Assembly: GCF_009389715.1 (NCBI RefSeq)
Contig: NC_052407.1
Span: forward strand, 2,027,001 to 2,091,000
DNA from: Phoenix dactylifera
Lineage: Eukaryota > Streptophyta > Magnoliopsida > Arecales > Arecaceae
Length of the DNA stretch: 64,000 bases
Direction: 5' to 3'
Part shown: positions 45,369 to 59,554 of the stretch, piece by piece
Numbering within the stretch: position 1 is the stretch's first letter
How the letters are laid out: every line of letters starts with the position of its first letter
Position numbers and translations under genes: made by a program
Notes under the pieces: generated by a model
Told to the model about the DNA's origin: nothing
The model's input: the letters and a program-made list of their open reading frames with translations, nothing else
Databases searched by the model: none

Positions 45369-47876
45369 CTAGTCGACCACTCGGATCCGATCCGGGGCAC
45401 AGTGTCTCTTCTTCTGTTTTACCGGTCGGTGGGTCGGGTCGACGTTGAGGGCGTGAGAAATGACCTCCGGGTCGATCCCAGGTACATCGGCCGCCGACCA
45501 GGCAAACACATCGACATTGGCTCGGAGGAATTCCACCAACCGGGCCCGAGCTCCCAGGTCGAGATTGGCGCCGACCCGGATCGTCCTGTCCGGGCGACCT
45601 TCCTCGAGGGGAACTTCGATCACACCCTCGGCCGGCTCCCCGTGCCGCAAGGCCACCTCGTCTCTGGCGTCGAGGGACTCGACGCTTAAGGCTTCTATGG
45701 GCTTCTTCCCTTTGAGAGTTGCTAGGAAACATTGCCTTGCGGTCGGTTGGTCACCTCGGACCTCTCCAATCCCGGCCGCCGTGGGGAACCGCATGAGCAA
45801 GTGGTACGTAGAGACCACCGCGCGAAGGACGTTCAGTCCGGGTCGTCCGAGGATAGCGTTGTAGGCCGAGGGAACACGGACGACCAAGAACCCGAGCCGC
45901 ACCGTGGCTTCTGCGGGTGCAACGCCCGCAGTCACAGGCAGCTCAACGACACCTTCGGCCGAGACAGCGTCACCAGTGAATCCTATGAGGGGGGTGGATG
46001 TTTTGTGCAACAATTGTCTGGACAAGCTCATCTTTTGGAAGGCCTCGTAAAACAAAATATCAGCTGAGCTTCCACTATCCACAAGAACACGCCTTACATC
46101 ATAGTTTGCCATAGTGAGGGAGATCACCATGGCGTCATCGTGGGGGGTCTGAACCCCCTTTACATCTTCATCACAAAAAGTGATTACATTACCGACCCTC
46201 TGCCTCTTTGCGACGGCTGCCCCTGATGCTTCAGTCGAGCCCCCTGCGTTCCTCTCGGGCCGGGGGCAGCCCCCAGTGATAGTATGGATCACGCCCGCGA
46301 CGGGTCGATTCTGCTCCCGAGGCTCCGGGGGGGCAGGGTCGGCCGGACGCGAGTCTGCGGGGGGACGTCGGTCGTTCACATATCGACCGAGACGCCCTCG
46401 GCGGATGAGAGCCTCGATCTCGTCCCGAAGCTGGAAGCAGTCTTCGGTGTCGTGGCCGTGGTCCCGGTGGTACTCACAGTACGCCCGAGAGGGCCTCCTC
46501 CCAGGGATCTTCTTCATCTGTCTCGGGACCGGGAGGTCCTCCCGCCCCTTGATTTCCATGAGGATCTGGGCCCGGGGAGTCAGGAGAGGAGTGTACCGGT
46601 TGAAACGTCGGGGCGGAGAACGAGGGCGTAGGGCGCCGTGGTTCCTCGCCGGCGATGGGCTTCTGCGCCGACGTTGAGGCGTCGGGCTCCTCCTCTGGCG
46701 TGCCTCTTTTCGCCTTTTCTTCCCGAGCTTTGGAGGGATCTCGGCGGTCTCCTTGCTCCGGTGGGCGGCCGCCTCCTCGGCGTCCGCATACTGTTTCGCC
46801 CGGGACAACAGTTCCGGGAAGCTCCGCGGCAGGCGTTTGTCCAGGGAGAAGGTGAGTCTGCCCTTTCGGAAGCCACGCTTCAGGGCTGAAAGAGCCACTT
46901 CCTGGCTCAGGTTCCGGACTTCCAGCGTAGCCTTGTTGAAGCGGGTAAGATAATCCCGCAAGCTTTCTCCCTCGTTTTGCCGGACATCAAAGAGGGAGTC
47001 GGAGACCAGTCCCCGCCGGCTACTGACGGCGAAATGGGTGATGAAGAGGCGAGTAAACTGGTCGAAGGACTGGATTGAGTTAGCCTCCAAGCCGGCGAAC
47101 CACGCCCTTGCCGGGCCACGGAGGGTTGCCGGGAAGGCCTTGCAGAGGAGAGGATCTGATGCTCCGTGGAGGAGCATAAGGGTCCTGAAACTCTCGACGT
47201 GATCCCGCGGGTCCGCCGCCCCGTCATAGGGCTCGATCGCCGGCATTTTAAACCCCGGCGGATTCGGGGTCCGCAGGATCCTCGAGGCAAGCGCCGGCTG
47301 GGAGGAGATCTCCAAGTCGGCGAAGGGATCTTTGGAGTGGCCCTTCAGGACCTGGAGTTGTCGGTGGAGATCGTCCACCCGCCGGTCCAGGGAGCGCGAC
47401 CGATGGGTGGGAGACAAGGAGCACCGAGAGGGGGACCGACTGGAGCGCGGGTTCCTTGAGGACTGGGGGGTCTGGGAACGCGCCCGGGCCCGCCTCTCGT
47501 ACCCCGCGCAGCTCCGATGGAAAGGTCCCGGCAGAATGGACCGTGCTCGAGAATCTTCCTCGCGCCGGCTCTCCTCCCCATGGGAGAGGAAGGAGCGCGG
47601 GTTGAGGAGGACAGGTGAGCGCTCAGGGAGCAGCGGCTCCTGGGCCCGCTGCGGCGCCCGAGACATCACACCCTGCAGGTTCTGCACTGCCTCCGCGAGG
47701 GTGCGAACCTGCTGGGCTAACTGGTCGAACTGAGCGGCTTCGACCATCTGAATGGGGGGTGGAACGGTGGAGTGTTGCTGAGAATGTGTTGGAGACGCAG
47801 CGGCCTCCCGGCCGGAGGCGCGAGAGGCCCCGCGACCGGAGGCATTGGAAGCTCCACGACCACCTCGCCGTGCCAT
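45369..47876 (-). CDS. Gag-protease polyprotein of the gypsy element
   Basis: 835 residues from ATG 47876 (MARRGGRG..), chosen because the upstream open frame is only LTR and primer site. The N-terminal 200 residues are Arg/Ser-rich. The Retrotrans_gag domain is at about 215-370 (..AFPATLRGPARAWFAGL.., ..ESLRDYLTRFNKATL..). A zinc-knuckle-like CEYHRDHGHDTEDC is at 467-480. The aspartic protease is at about 585-720 with the active site LVDSGSSADIL. The last 45 residues begin the polymerase (PGIDPEVISHALNV). It ends at a TAG after which the same frame continues into reverse transcriptase. It forms particles and cleaves the polyprotein in intact relatives. Confidence 0.88.
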   Translation of the reverse strand: MARRGGRGASNASGRGASRASGREAAASPTHSQQHSTVPPPIQMVEAAQFDQLAQQVRTLAEAVQNLQGVMSRAPQRAQEPLLPERSPVLLNPRSFLSHGEESRREEDSRARSILPGPFHRSCAGYERRARARSQTPQSSRNPRSSRSPSRCSLSPTHRSRSLDRRVDDLHRQLQVLKGHSKDPFADLEISSQPALASRILRTPNPPGFKMPAIEPYDGAADPRDHVESFRTLMLLHGASDPLLCKAFPATLRGPARAWFAGLEANSIQSFDQFTRLFITHFAVSSRRGLVSDSLFDVRQNEGESLRDYLTRFNKATLEVRNLSQEVALSALKRGFRKGRLTFSLDKRLPRSFPELLSRAKQYADAEEAAAHRSKETAEIPPKLGKKRRKEARQRRSPTPQRRRRSPSPARNHGALRPRSPPRRFNRYTPLLTPRAQILMEIKGREDLPVPRQMKKIPGRRPSRAYCEYHRDHGHDTEDCFQLRDEIEALIRRGRLGRYVNDRRPPADSRPADPAPPEPREQNRPVAGVIHTITGGCPRPERNAGGSTEASGAAVAKRQRVGNVITFCDEDVKGVQTPHDDAMVISLTMANYDVRRVLVDSGSSADILFYEAFQKMSLSRQLLHKTSTPLIGFTGDAVSAEGVVELPVTAGVAPAEATVRLGFLVVRVPSAYNAILGRPGLNVLRAVVSTYHLLMRFPTAAGIGEVRGDQPTARQCFLATLKGKKPIEALSVESLDARDEVALRHGEPAEGVIEVPLEEGRPDRTIRVGANLDLGARARLVEFLRANVDVFAWSAADVPGIDPEVISHALNVDPTHRPVKQKKRHCAPDRIRVVD

Positions 47877-47898
47877 TACGATCGCTCTGAGATTCGGC

Positions 47899-47916
47899 CC
47901 TTCCTCTAGCGCCAAC
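47899..47916 (-). promoter_or_regulatory. Candidate primer-binding site
   Basis: Immediately inside the 5' LTR, the minus strand reads GTTGGCGCTAGAGGAAGG. TGGCGC starts are usual for primer sites of this lineage; I cannot name the tRNA with certainty. Confidence 0.5.
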
Positions 47917-48661
47917 TGTTGCTGGTGGTCCAAACCGAGAACGATTGGCACAGCGGTGTGAACGGGGTTCCATTTGAGTTGCCTTGGTTGGTGTTGATTG
48001 CGCTCCACCTTCCACCGGAAAACCTGCAAGCAAGCCTCACACCACCACTGGGGTAGTGGGGGCCCTCCGACGATCAAGTCAGAGGAGATTGGAGGAGAAG
48101 GAGAGATAATAGTAGCAAGTAAGAGAATGCACTGGAAGTTCTTGCTTACCCCCCCTTCTCCCCCCAGCCGCATATATACCAGGCTGGGGGGTCCTTCTGG
48201 GGGGTTGGTCATCGTGTGGCACGATGGAGTTGCCACTGACATGGCCGTTACAGGGCGTCGTGGAGCAGCGCCGGATACGCCCGTTGCAGGGAGTAGTGGA
48301 GCAGAGGGTCGCGGCGTGCTTCAGGGGAACAGCCTGTCGTTGTCGAGAGATTGCCGACTCGGGGTCGGATTGCTGGATCAAGGGGCAGCCGACTCAGGGT
48401 CGGGCTGCGAAGCCGAAGATATCCGACTCGGGGTCGGACTGCTGGATCAAGGGGCAGCCGACTCGGGGTCGGGCTGCGAAGCCGAAGATATCCGACTCGG
48501 GGTCGGGTTACTGGATCAAGGGGCAGCCGACTCGGGTCGGGCTGCGAAGCCGAAGATATCCGACGTCTCGGGGTCGGGTTACTGGATCAAGGGGCAGCTG
48601 TAGTCTTCTTGGGCGCGCGTGCCGGTCACGTGGGGCATGGTGGCTGAGTTCCCCCGTAACA
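47917..48661 (-). repeat. 5' LTR of the gypsy element
   Basis: Nearly identical to 38070-38815, including the 69-bp tandem units. The last units differ from the other LTR by small indels. The open frame of gag extends back through it without a stop, but this is not coding. Confidence 0.92.
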
Positions 48662-48666
48662 GCATA

Positions 48667-49265
48667 TATTACTGATATATAGTAATATAGACTACAATAT
48701 ATGGATGATACTTAATTAAGATCCTTCAATTAAGATTTCATCCCTTGTGCATTTTTTTTTTCTATTGGCCAAAGCAATATGTACATGAGAGAAAATGAGT
48801 CCACGTTGTCAACAGTAGATAGTCATCAAAAATATGGAAATTGATGGTCTTCATTGTTGGGAACTGGTAGAGTAGAACGAGGTTGACCATGGTGGTGTTG
48901 CTAATTTTTATGGCATTTGTTAATTTAAGATCAGCAAACATTAGTATTGCCGCTTTGCAAAGGGAAATTAAACATATCAAGCATTCAATCTATATAAAGT
49001 ATAAATTTTCGCAATTGTGCCGAATATTGCATATTTATTTATAATAGCTACAGACATTAAGGAGGGGACAACTGTGCATGTAGAATTAAGGAGAGGACAG
49101 CATACTTGTTTCATAGCTAAGTACAGCAACCGCCTGCATAGAGTTATGCATTTCGAGCATGGATGCATGGGGGAATAACTATGGATTGGAGAAATAAACA
49201 ATTACAGATGCAACAAAGTAAAGCTTGAACAATTGAAATGACAAGAAGACTCTAAGCAAGCCATC
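48667..49265. other. Intergenic, nothing recognised
   Basis: AT-rich flank of the retrotransposon, continuing the sequence interrupted at 38064. Confidence 0.5.
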
Positions 49266-49267
49266 TT

Positions 49268-49360
49268 AAGACTAGCCCGCAAGGGCACCTCTCCAATGAA
49301 GCTTTGCTCTTGGAGAAGGCCTTGGATTCAAATCTTTGAAATTGCTATTAAAAAGTTGAG
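49268..49360 (+). mobile_element. SINE-like tRNA-derived fragment
   Basis: AGACTAGCCCGCAAGGGC resembles a tRNA 5' part and TTGGATTCAAATCTTTG resembles a B box about 50 bp later. No tail or target duplication is clear. Confidence 0.3.
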
Positions 49361-49521
49361 AATGAGTAAAAACTATTTTTCCCCAGAAATGATAAAAATG
49401 GCAGCATTCTGACTAAACCTTGGATTTACTTAGATAAAAGAGTGGTGCCGACCAATGAATCAAAATCAAGTGCCAGCTAATCAATTAAAGTCAAGTGCCA
49501 GCCAATCAACCAAAGTCATGG

Positions 49522-49830
49522 TTTTTTTTTTTTTTTTTTTGTACGTCGGCAACTCACACATAACATATGTAAGTATTGTCCAAAAAGCCAGAAAGTAAAA
49601 TAGATTGCAAGGAAAACAGAACAGATGCCTAATCCATCCAAATAAAATTGCCTAAATGATGAGCCGCATAGGAGGCCTCTCTAGAAGTATAAGAGGTTCG
49701 ATGGGAGACGCATTCGCCTAATAGACAGCGAATATTATGGAGTAGTCGCATTCTTCAATTAGCACTCCCGATCTTCTGTATCTTCTCGATCACTATGGTG
49801 GAGTCCTCCTCAATGATCAAAGTCATGTGT
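49522..49830 (-). mobile_element. LINE 3' end (RNase H part), truncated
   Basis: The poly-A tail is seen as 19 T at 49522-49540. On the minus strand the far end encodes a degenerate IEEDSTIVIEKIQ....LLHNIRCLL, the RNase H-like motif of plant LINEs, with stops. It is independent of the fragment at 30979. Confidence 0.65.
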
Positions 49831-50484
49831 TTTGCTAAAGTCAAATTTTAATTAAATTTTTAAGTTGAGTGCTGCCATGACATTTTTGCTAGGGAGAAAT
49901 AAATGGAGAATTAGGAGGGTGGATCAGGTTAGCTCTACCCTCCCACCCTTCCCTCACGCACAGAATCTTGGGCTTAACCTAACACCACCTCTCGCTCTCG
50001 CTCTCTCTCTCTCCCGGGGTCCCCGCACTCGTGCATGTCACCGGAAACACAAAACTCCACGTGAACCCCAGCCCTTATCCCAGCTTCGCAAGGGCCCCAC
50101 CAATGGACCCCGTCCAGCTAATGATTTTTCCACCATTGGACTTACATGTGGCTCACGGGTCCCACTCTCCTTCCGATGAGATTCTGCCGCGTGTTAAACG
50201 AGAGCGAGAGATGGCAATGGCGGAGAGAGGAGAGTTAGCAAGCAGAGAGAGAGGAGAGTGAAAGAAAGAAGGAAACAGATCGAGTCAAATCTTTATTGTT
50301 TTCCTTTTTTTTATCCAAACGCCACCCGGCGCTGCAGTAGCTGAGGACGAATCTTAGCATGTTGCGTAGGGGGAGATCTTTAAAGCGCGATCTCGGCTTA
50401 CGGTAGCAATCCCCGCGAGTTCCCACGCAGTGCCACGATTTTGTTCCCCTCCCTCCTCACCTTTTTCTTCCTTCCCTTCTGTCC
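49831..50484. other. Upstream region of the cytokinin oxidase gene
   Basis: Contains CTCTCT and GAGAGA runs near 49990 and 50230. No gene supported; regulatory sites cannot be assigned. Confidence 0.5.
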
Positions 50485-50499
50485 TATATATACTATAAA
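50485..50499 (+). promoter_or_regulatory. Putative TATA box of CKX
   Basis: TATATATACTATAAA lies about 160 bp upstream of the ATG and is followed by a CT-rich leader, as is usual for plant 5' UTRs. Confidence 0.55.
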
Positions 50500-50655
50500 C
50501 CCCATATCTTCCTCCTCCCGCTCTCAAGCTCTCCTATCTCTCTCCTGTCCTTCTCTGTTTTCCTTCCTTTCTCGGTGCAGGCGCACGTTAGCGTCACTCG
50601 TAGCACGAACACAAACCAACCGCCCCTTAGGCTTGTTAACGGGAGTTTTGAGGAG

Positions 50656-53975
<3,320 letters not shown>

Positions 53976-55112
53976 GGCAGGCATCAAGAGAATGGAAATG
54001 GAAATGTCACTACTATGCTGCTTGCATTTTTTTGATGACTTGCTATCGCTCCTTGCTTGGGGTTTTGGGTTGAGGGAAATTGTTGGGTGGTTGCTTTTTG
54101 TGTATTTAATACACAAGACAAAGGAAAGGAGGAAGGAACAGAGCTGGATGCTAGAGAGAGATAAGTGGTGGGGACCCACGGAGATTGGACCACTGACCTA
54201 TGAGGACTTGGTAGCTATAGGGTGCTGGTCTTCCACTATGGAAAAGCAGCCTCCAATCAGAGAGGGTTCGTAAGGTAGGACCGTCCTATTATTTGTCTCC
54301 TATAGAAAACAATGCTTAGCCATAGATATATATATTACTTTTTGATGTCCATATATAGGTTTCTTGTACATGAAAATTTATTTGACATTATATAAAGCTC
54401 ATGGATTTATTGTGGATGCCGACTGCCAAGAAATTAGAGTCTGAAGAATGTTTATTTTGATAATTTTCTTCCTATATCTCCTTCGAGAGTGAAATGGTGT
54501 TGTGGACTGTCAGACTGAGACTGCATGCAGACGTCAGCTGTTACGTATCTAATTGAAGAATGAAAAGATTTATCTTCTTCTCTGGAAGAAAACATAATTT
54601 CATATAATTTCCCCTATGCTTTATCTTCCTTTTTTTCTGGAAACCATCCATTCATCACTTCTCAAAAATAAATAAATAAATGACAGAACACTAATACCTA
54701 ATCTAACGTAATAACAATATTTTAATATTTTTTTAAAAAAAAAAGTATATGACATCAACAAATTTGTAGCGGACATGAACACTATTGAGGGTGCTAGTTC
54801 TTTTTCCAAGGAAGTAGGTAGCTTCTATTTTGTGTGACAGAATTAGAAATGGATGAGTTGAGAGTACTCAAGAGAGAGGTCCATCCTGCTCCTATTTACA
54901 GGACATGAGGAAGAAACGAAAGAAAACCTAGCAAGAAAGCTCTGCAGCACAAAATAGAAATCAGACAAAATTAACCAAAAGAAATCAAAAGATCCAGCCA
55001 GCATGCAGAAAAAGAACAAGCACATGAGAGGTTGCTAGTGTTAAATCAAAATCCAAAACAAACCAATAAAGTTTGAGAAGAAAGCTTGGCATTACTACGA
55101 TCGAGGAAGATT
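53976..55112. other. 3' flank of CKX, intergenic
   Basis: Includes the presumed CKX 3' UTR. No further gene supported; frames on the minus strand at 53751-54193 are antisense shadows of the last CKX exon and UTR. Confidence 0.5.
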
Positions 55113-55724
55113 CTAAGTGCGATCATGACGGCAATCATGTTGACATCTAATGCTTTCTCCATTGTAAACAGCCACATCACTTGAGATGACGCTGCCATTG
55201 TTTTCATGCCGCGCTTTGCTCATGCCTGGATGTTGGAAGGTGGGTTCTAGTATGTGCCGACCAAAGTTAGGCCCAGAGTTGGAAGCTGTTTCCTGGTTGA
55301 TTCCATGGACCAATGGAAAAATGGTCAATTTTCCCACTTGAGATGGTTGAGAAGGTAAGTCCAAAAGAATATTGCTAGGTGGACCTAACATATCTCGTAC
55401 TAGTGGACCCCGAATGTGACACAAATTTGGACAACTGTTTTTTGTTTTTTCAGATAGATACAGAGAATGGGCCACCCAAGATTTACCAGAGATAATCATA
55501 CAGTAGAAGGGAGTTAAACGATCAACATAGTCGAAGAAGTAGGAGAGTCGAAAATAAAACAACAGAACATCTGGATAGGTAACAGGGGTCGAAGGTAGAG
55601 TTTGAAATGAGTCATAGCCTGCAGCTATCATACGTAGTCTGGAGTTATTGAAGAGAAGGCATTTGACCTCTGAAGTTAAGGGGTCTTTAGGATGCTTATC
55701 TCCATATTTTGTGTATATCTGCAA
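55113..55724 (-). CDS. Hypothetical protein, possible last exon
   Basis: A 203-codon open frame in AT-rich DNA, longer than chance frames nearby. I do not recognise the product. It has a charged start, then SRLRMIAAGYDSFQTLP, a hydrophobic aromatic middle and a polar Asn/Ser/His-rich end. No membrane segment is clear. A good splice acceptor (GCTGACTTGCAG) lies at its upstream edge, so it could be a terminal exon, but I found no convincing upstream exon. The sequence just upstream in another frame (GCLCGFHYESMQHLLLTC) looks faintly like the zinc-binding end of a LINE. The frame could thus be transposon debris. Confidence 0.3.
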   Translation of the reverse strand: MQIYTKYGDKHPKDPLTSEVKCLLFNNSRLRMIAAGYDSFQTLPSTPVTYPDVLLFYFRLSYFFDYVDRLTPFYCMIISGKSWVAHSLYLSEKTKNSCPNLCHIRGPLVRDMLGPPSNILLDLPSQPSQVGKLTIFPLVHGINQETASNSGPNFGRHILEPTFQHPGMSKARHENNGSVISSDVAVYNGESIRCQHDCRHDRT

Positions 55725-56617
55725 GTCAGCAGCAAGTGTTGCATCGATTCATAATGAAAACCACAGAGACAACCAGTATGTGATGCAGCCAGCCCCTTTT
55801 AATTTGATCATCAACTTCTCCTTCGAATTTAGACTTTATCAACAAAGGCCAACCAGGAAAATATTCAGAACTTCTCATAGTATTCTACATGTCCAGAGTT
55901 TTGTAGAAATTTTGGACAGCTTAGTCATCAGCTCCATCTTCCTCTTCATCATCAGCATGACATTCGATCTACGACTTGCAAGAAAATGATATTTAAGATA
56001 TATGCAAAGTAAAGATAATAAATAATTCAGAGCCCCATGACTTGGTTGCTGTATTATTGTGATCCATCTAGTATTCTTCAAGTCATTGGATGGAAACGCA
56101 TTTTCGTTTCAGAATCGACAGCAGTTGGGTGTTCTGAGATTGATGGAAGGGCATGACTTATATTTGGCTGCTAACTTAAACCAGCAATATCCTTGTGAAT
56201 ACCTAAATGACGTGAGCAGTTGGGTTTGGATGGTGGTTGGCTGTCTTTGTGCGCCCCAGATTTTCCATTATAAGACAAAATTTGTTGCAAAACTTGGTCG
56301 TAATTTATACGGAAAGAAACTTTTATATTTCCATAAAAAAAATTATTCTTCAAGCTGGTTGGATTCTATATCTGCAACCCAACATCCTTATAATAATAGG
56401 AGTGATATAAGGAGAAATTTTTTATGTAGTTAGGACATGCAAGTTAACCCGTGCCCATGGGAATTAATTAACATATCCCTATATTTTAGTGAATTCAATA
56501 GCAAGAATCTTGACATTAGGTAAGTTTGATGGTGCAGCTAGATGATGATGCAGGTTGGTGATTTTATTAAGTTATTCTTTCCCTTTGGACTTCCAGGCTA
56601 GCCCCTAGTAAACAAAT
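55725..56617. other. Intergenic, nothing firmly recognised
   Basis: Frames on both strands overlap and none shows a known domain. An acidic GATGATGAAGAGGAAGATGG run (minus strand, about 55930-55955) could be a remnant of coding sequence. Confidence 0.4.
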
Positions 56618-56620
56618 TTA

Positions 56621-57659
56621 GGCTCAGTGTGGCAAAATTTTTGAAGGGCCAGAAAGCATTTTCTAACTCTTCAAAAGTATTTTTGGAAGATATAATAATA
56701 TTTGGTAAACAAATCGAAAAGTAGTTTTGTCTTTGTGAGAAAGCTGAAAAGATCTACTTAAGAAAAATTCTATTTTGAAGCTTCTCCCCAAAAGTATTTT
56801 CTGACCAATGTCGGAAAGCTGTTTTGATTCTAATAAAATTTTCTAATGACCAAAATACCCACTAATAAATCTCATGATTACATCTTATATTATATCATAT
56901 CATATTATAATATATTATTATACTATAAATATAATATAATATATTAATATATTAATAATATATTAGTCATATTATATTATATTATTACATTATAGTAGTA
57001 TAATATATCATATTATTGTAGTAATACATAATTATAATATAATATATTCTATTATTATATTATAAGAATAATATAACATATTATTACAATCATAATATTA
57101 TATTATTATAATAATAATAGTTATAGTATGATAATATAATATATTATTATTATAGATTATATTATATTCTATTATATGATTATATTATAATATTATTATA
57201 TTGGTATATATATTAATATTTAATAACAATATAATATTATTATAGTATGCTAAATATAATCTATTGTTAGACTTGATTTTAATCCGTTATATTATACTAT
57301 ATTATACTATATTATTATAATATATTATATTGTAGTAATATTGTACTATTAATAATACATTATTATATCATATCATATTATGTTATATTGTTATGCTATA
57401 GTATTCAATATTATATTATACTATATTATTATAATATTGTGTATAATAATAATATTTTAATAGATAATAATATGTAATAGTATATTGTATTATACTATAC
57501 TATGCATAAATATGTAATATTTTTTATTCTTATTTTAGTTATCAAATATATGTTAAAATTTCGCAGCACTTTAAAAATATAGTTACTAAACAACAAATAG
57601 TTTTTTTGTAATACTCTACTACCAAAATCTCTATTTTTTGAAATTTCTACTTCTAAAAG
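56621..57659. mobile_element. MITE-like element with expanded AT core
   Basis: The left end TTA-GGCTCAGTGTGGCAAAA resembles other Harbinger-like ends here. The right 100 bp (GCAGCACTTTAAAAATATAG, CTCTACTACC, CTACTTC) matches the right half of the MITE at 34846-35060 but lacks the terminal repeat. The middle is a 650-bp AT-only stretch. Confidence 0.5.
56880..57530. repeat. AT-only low-complexity tract
   Basis: About 650 bp made almost only of A and T, with ATTATA, ATAATAT and TATTAT units. It is strongly self-complementary and probably grew by slippage. Confidence 0.9.
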
Positions 57660-57889
57660 GTATGGTGAATACATAACATACTGGAACGTGAGTTAAAACA
57701 AACCGGATTTGTGTTTTGCAATTGGCGCAAAAAAAAAATAAAAAAATAAAAAAATCAGAAGATGCACCAATTGGCCCTTTTCTAAAAGAATAGCCAAGAG
57801 GGACATCGATGCAAGATCCTCCATGACGCGGATCTCTTGAACGAAAAAGAGGAGCCCACTTACCTCTCTCCTGCAGAGCTAGATACAAG

Positions 57890-59291
57890 GGAGGATTTTG
57901 AAGTGGTCGCTAAATGAATTATTTGAAAAAGGAGAAAATTTATTGGTGTAACTATTTGGCTGATGGAGGGAGATCGAAGTACATCCTTCTTTCACAAAAT
58001 TGCATCCGGAAGGGAAAGAAGAAACCCCCTTTGCCTCACTCATGTATGATGGAATTGAATGCACCAATCAAGGGGACATTGCCTCTAAGCTTCATGCCTT
58101 CTGCAAGAATTTATTCGGTAACCCTTGCAACTCGGCCATCTCTATTAATTGGAGCTTGCTTCATGACTCTACTATAGCTGACCTTTAGATTTTCACGGCT
58201 GCCTTCTCTATTGATGCAATTAAACATGTTGTCTTCTCCCTTTGCATTCTCACAGATGCTGGAATCTAATTAAAGTTGACTTGTTTGCTCTTCCTGAAAT
58301 TTTTCACGTAGGTGAGTTGGATATGGCAAGGCTGAATTTTGCTAATATTACTCTCGTTCCCAAAAGGGATGGGTAGCTTGTTAACTGGGAGACCGGCTCC
58401 CATCCTAAGGAAGAGGGGAATTAAGATTAAAGAATATTAGAAGCATGAAGCTCACGCTACTTGCAGAATGTCCTTGGCAATTGTTACAAGATCCTAGGGT
58501 TCCTTGAATGCATTAGTTTTGGAAGCCTATTATTCCAGAAGAAAGGTTGGAAGAAGGTTTAAAAGATCTTCACCCACCTTTTTTCTTTAGTTGGAGAGAG
58601 ATTTGCAGAGAGGTCGATGCCTTTTGGAATTGCACCTTATTCAAAGTGGGCAATGGCGATGGTGTGGATTGGTTCAGTTCCCCTATCATACCTCAGAGGT
58701 TTTCCACAGAGCTACTAAACCAAATACTTATATCATCTCACAATGGAATTGGAGAATGGTGAGCTGGAATATTAAATTTTTCGGCCCATTCTCCCCGTAT
58801 GAATCAAGACAACTTGAATCTTTATAGGATTTTATTTCTACGATCAGACCCTCAAAGATTTGGATGTACCAGTGTTGGAATTTATAAATAATGGTGGTAT
58901 TGTCCATCCCTACTATAATATAAAAAATTTGGAAAACCAAGGTACTTGAGAAAGTTAATGTGTTCAAAATAGGTTGCACATAGGAAAAATCCTAGCCAAA
59001 AAGAGTTAGAATGGTAAGCACAAGTTGTCCATTATGTGGTTCAAGGATGGAATCAACTCTTCATTTGTTTATAAGATGACCGTTCACCAGAAATATTTGG
59101 TCAACATTGAAAAGTCTTCTTAATGTGAAAAGATTGGCCTTCCAACATCCATGATCTCTGAAGTTTATGGAGACTGGTAGTAACAAACTATTTGTTTGAT
59201 TTTCAACTTTTTATATAAAATCTTTTCTTATTTCTTTTCTCCTTTCCATGTACGTTACACTTTCTTAATTTTTATTAAAATCAGAAAAAAA
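57890..59291 (+). pseudogene. LINE reverse transcriptase remnant
   Basis: Plus-strand fragments fit a plant L1-type LINE in order: WLMEGDRSTSFFHKIASGR (57957 on), MARLNFANITLVPKRDG (58325 on, start of reverse transcriptase), and CPLCGSRMESTLHLFIR (59015 on, the zf-RVT domain), followed by an AAAATCAGAAAAAAAA tail at about 59276-59291. Many stops and frameshifts separate the pieces, and the catalytic core is deleted. It is dead and old. Confidence 0.7.
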
Positions 59292-59518
59292 AGTTCTCGT
59301 ATCCTTCGGCTGATTCGACTGAATAAAAATGATAATTTAATAAAAAATTTAAATAAATAAATAAAATGATTCACCGAGTTAAAGGTCTGTCATAGATGGT
59401 TATAATCAGACAGATTCTTTAAGAGAACAGTTGGGCGTGCATGTTTTTCATGCACACGATTTATTTTTTTTTCCGTTCTTGGCTTGGCATAGTTTTTGCA
59501 CGTAACTTTTTTTCTTTT

Positions 59519-59519
<1 letters not shown>

Positions 59520-59554
<35 letters not shown>

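Larger units (their letters stand above)
38070..48661 (-). mobile_element. Ty3/gypsy LTR retrotransposon, Tat-like, defective
   Basis: The 10.6 kb unit has two LTRs of about 745 bp and a perfect target duplication GCATA (38065-38069 and 48662-48666). In minus-strand order it holds the 5' LTR, primer site, gag, protease, truncated reverse transcriptase, a non-coding joint, two tandem arrays, an extra gene on the opposite strand, a purine tract and the 3' LTR. RNase H and integrase are missing, so it cannot move alone. An extra antisense gene before the 3' LTR is known from Tat-lineage elements such as Grande. The two LTRs differ at only a dozen or so places by eye, so insertion was fairly recent. 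Confidence 0.93.

Noticed and set aside
44664..45689. 341-codon plus-strand open frame
   Set aside because: It is the exact antisense of the reverse transcriptase and gag-protease frame, which carries clear motifs on the minus strand.
47877..48242. N-terminal extension of gag through the LTR
   Set aside because: It would start inside the LTR and cross the primer site. The ATG at 47876 lies just after the primer site, as expected for gag.
56059..56433. 124-codon plus-strand frame
   Set aside because: No domain, no splice support, AT-rich composition, and an overlapping frame on the other strand.
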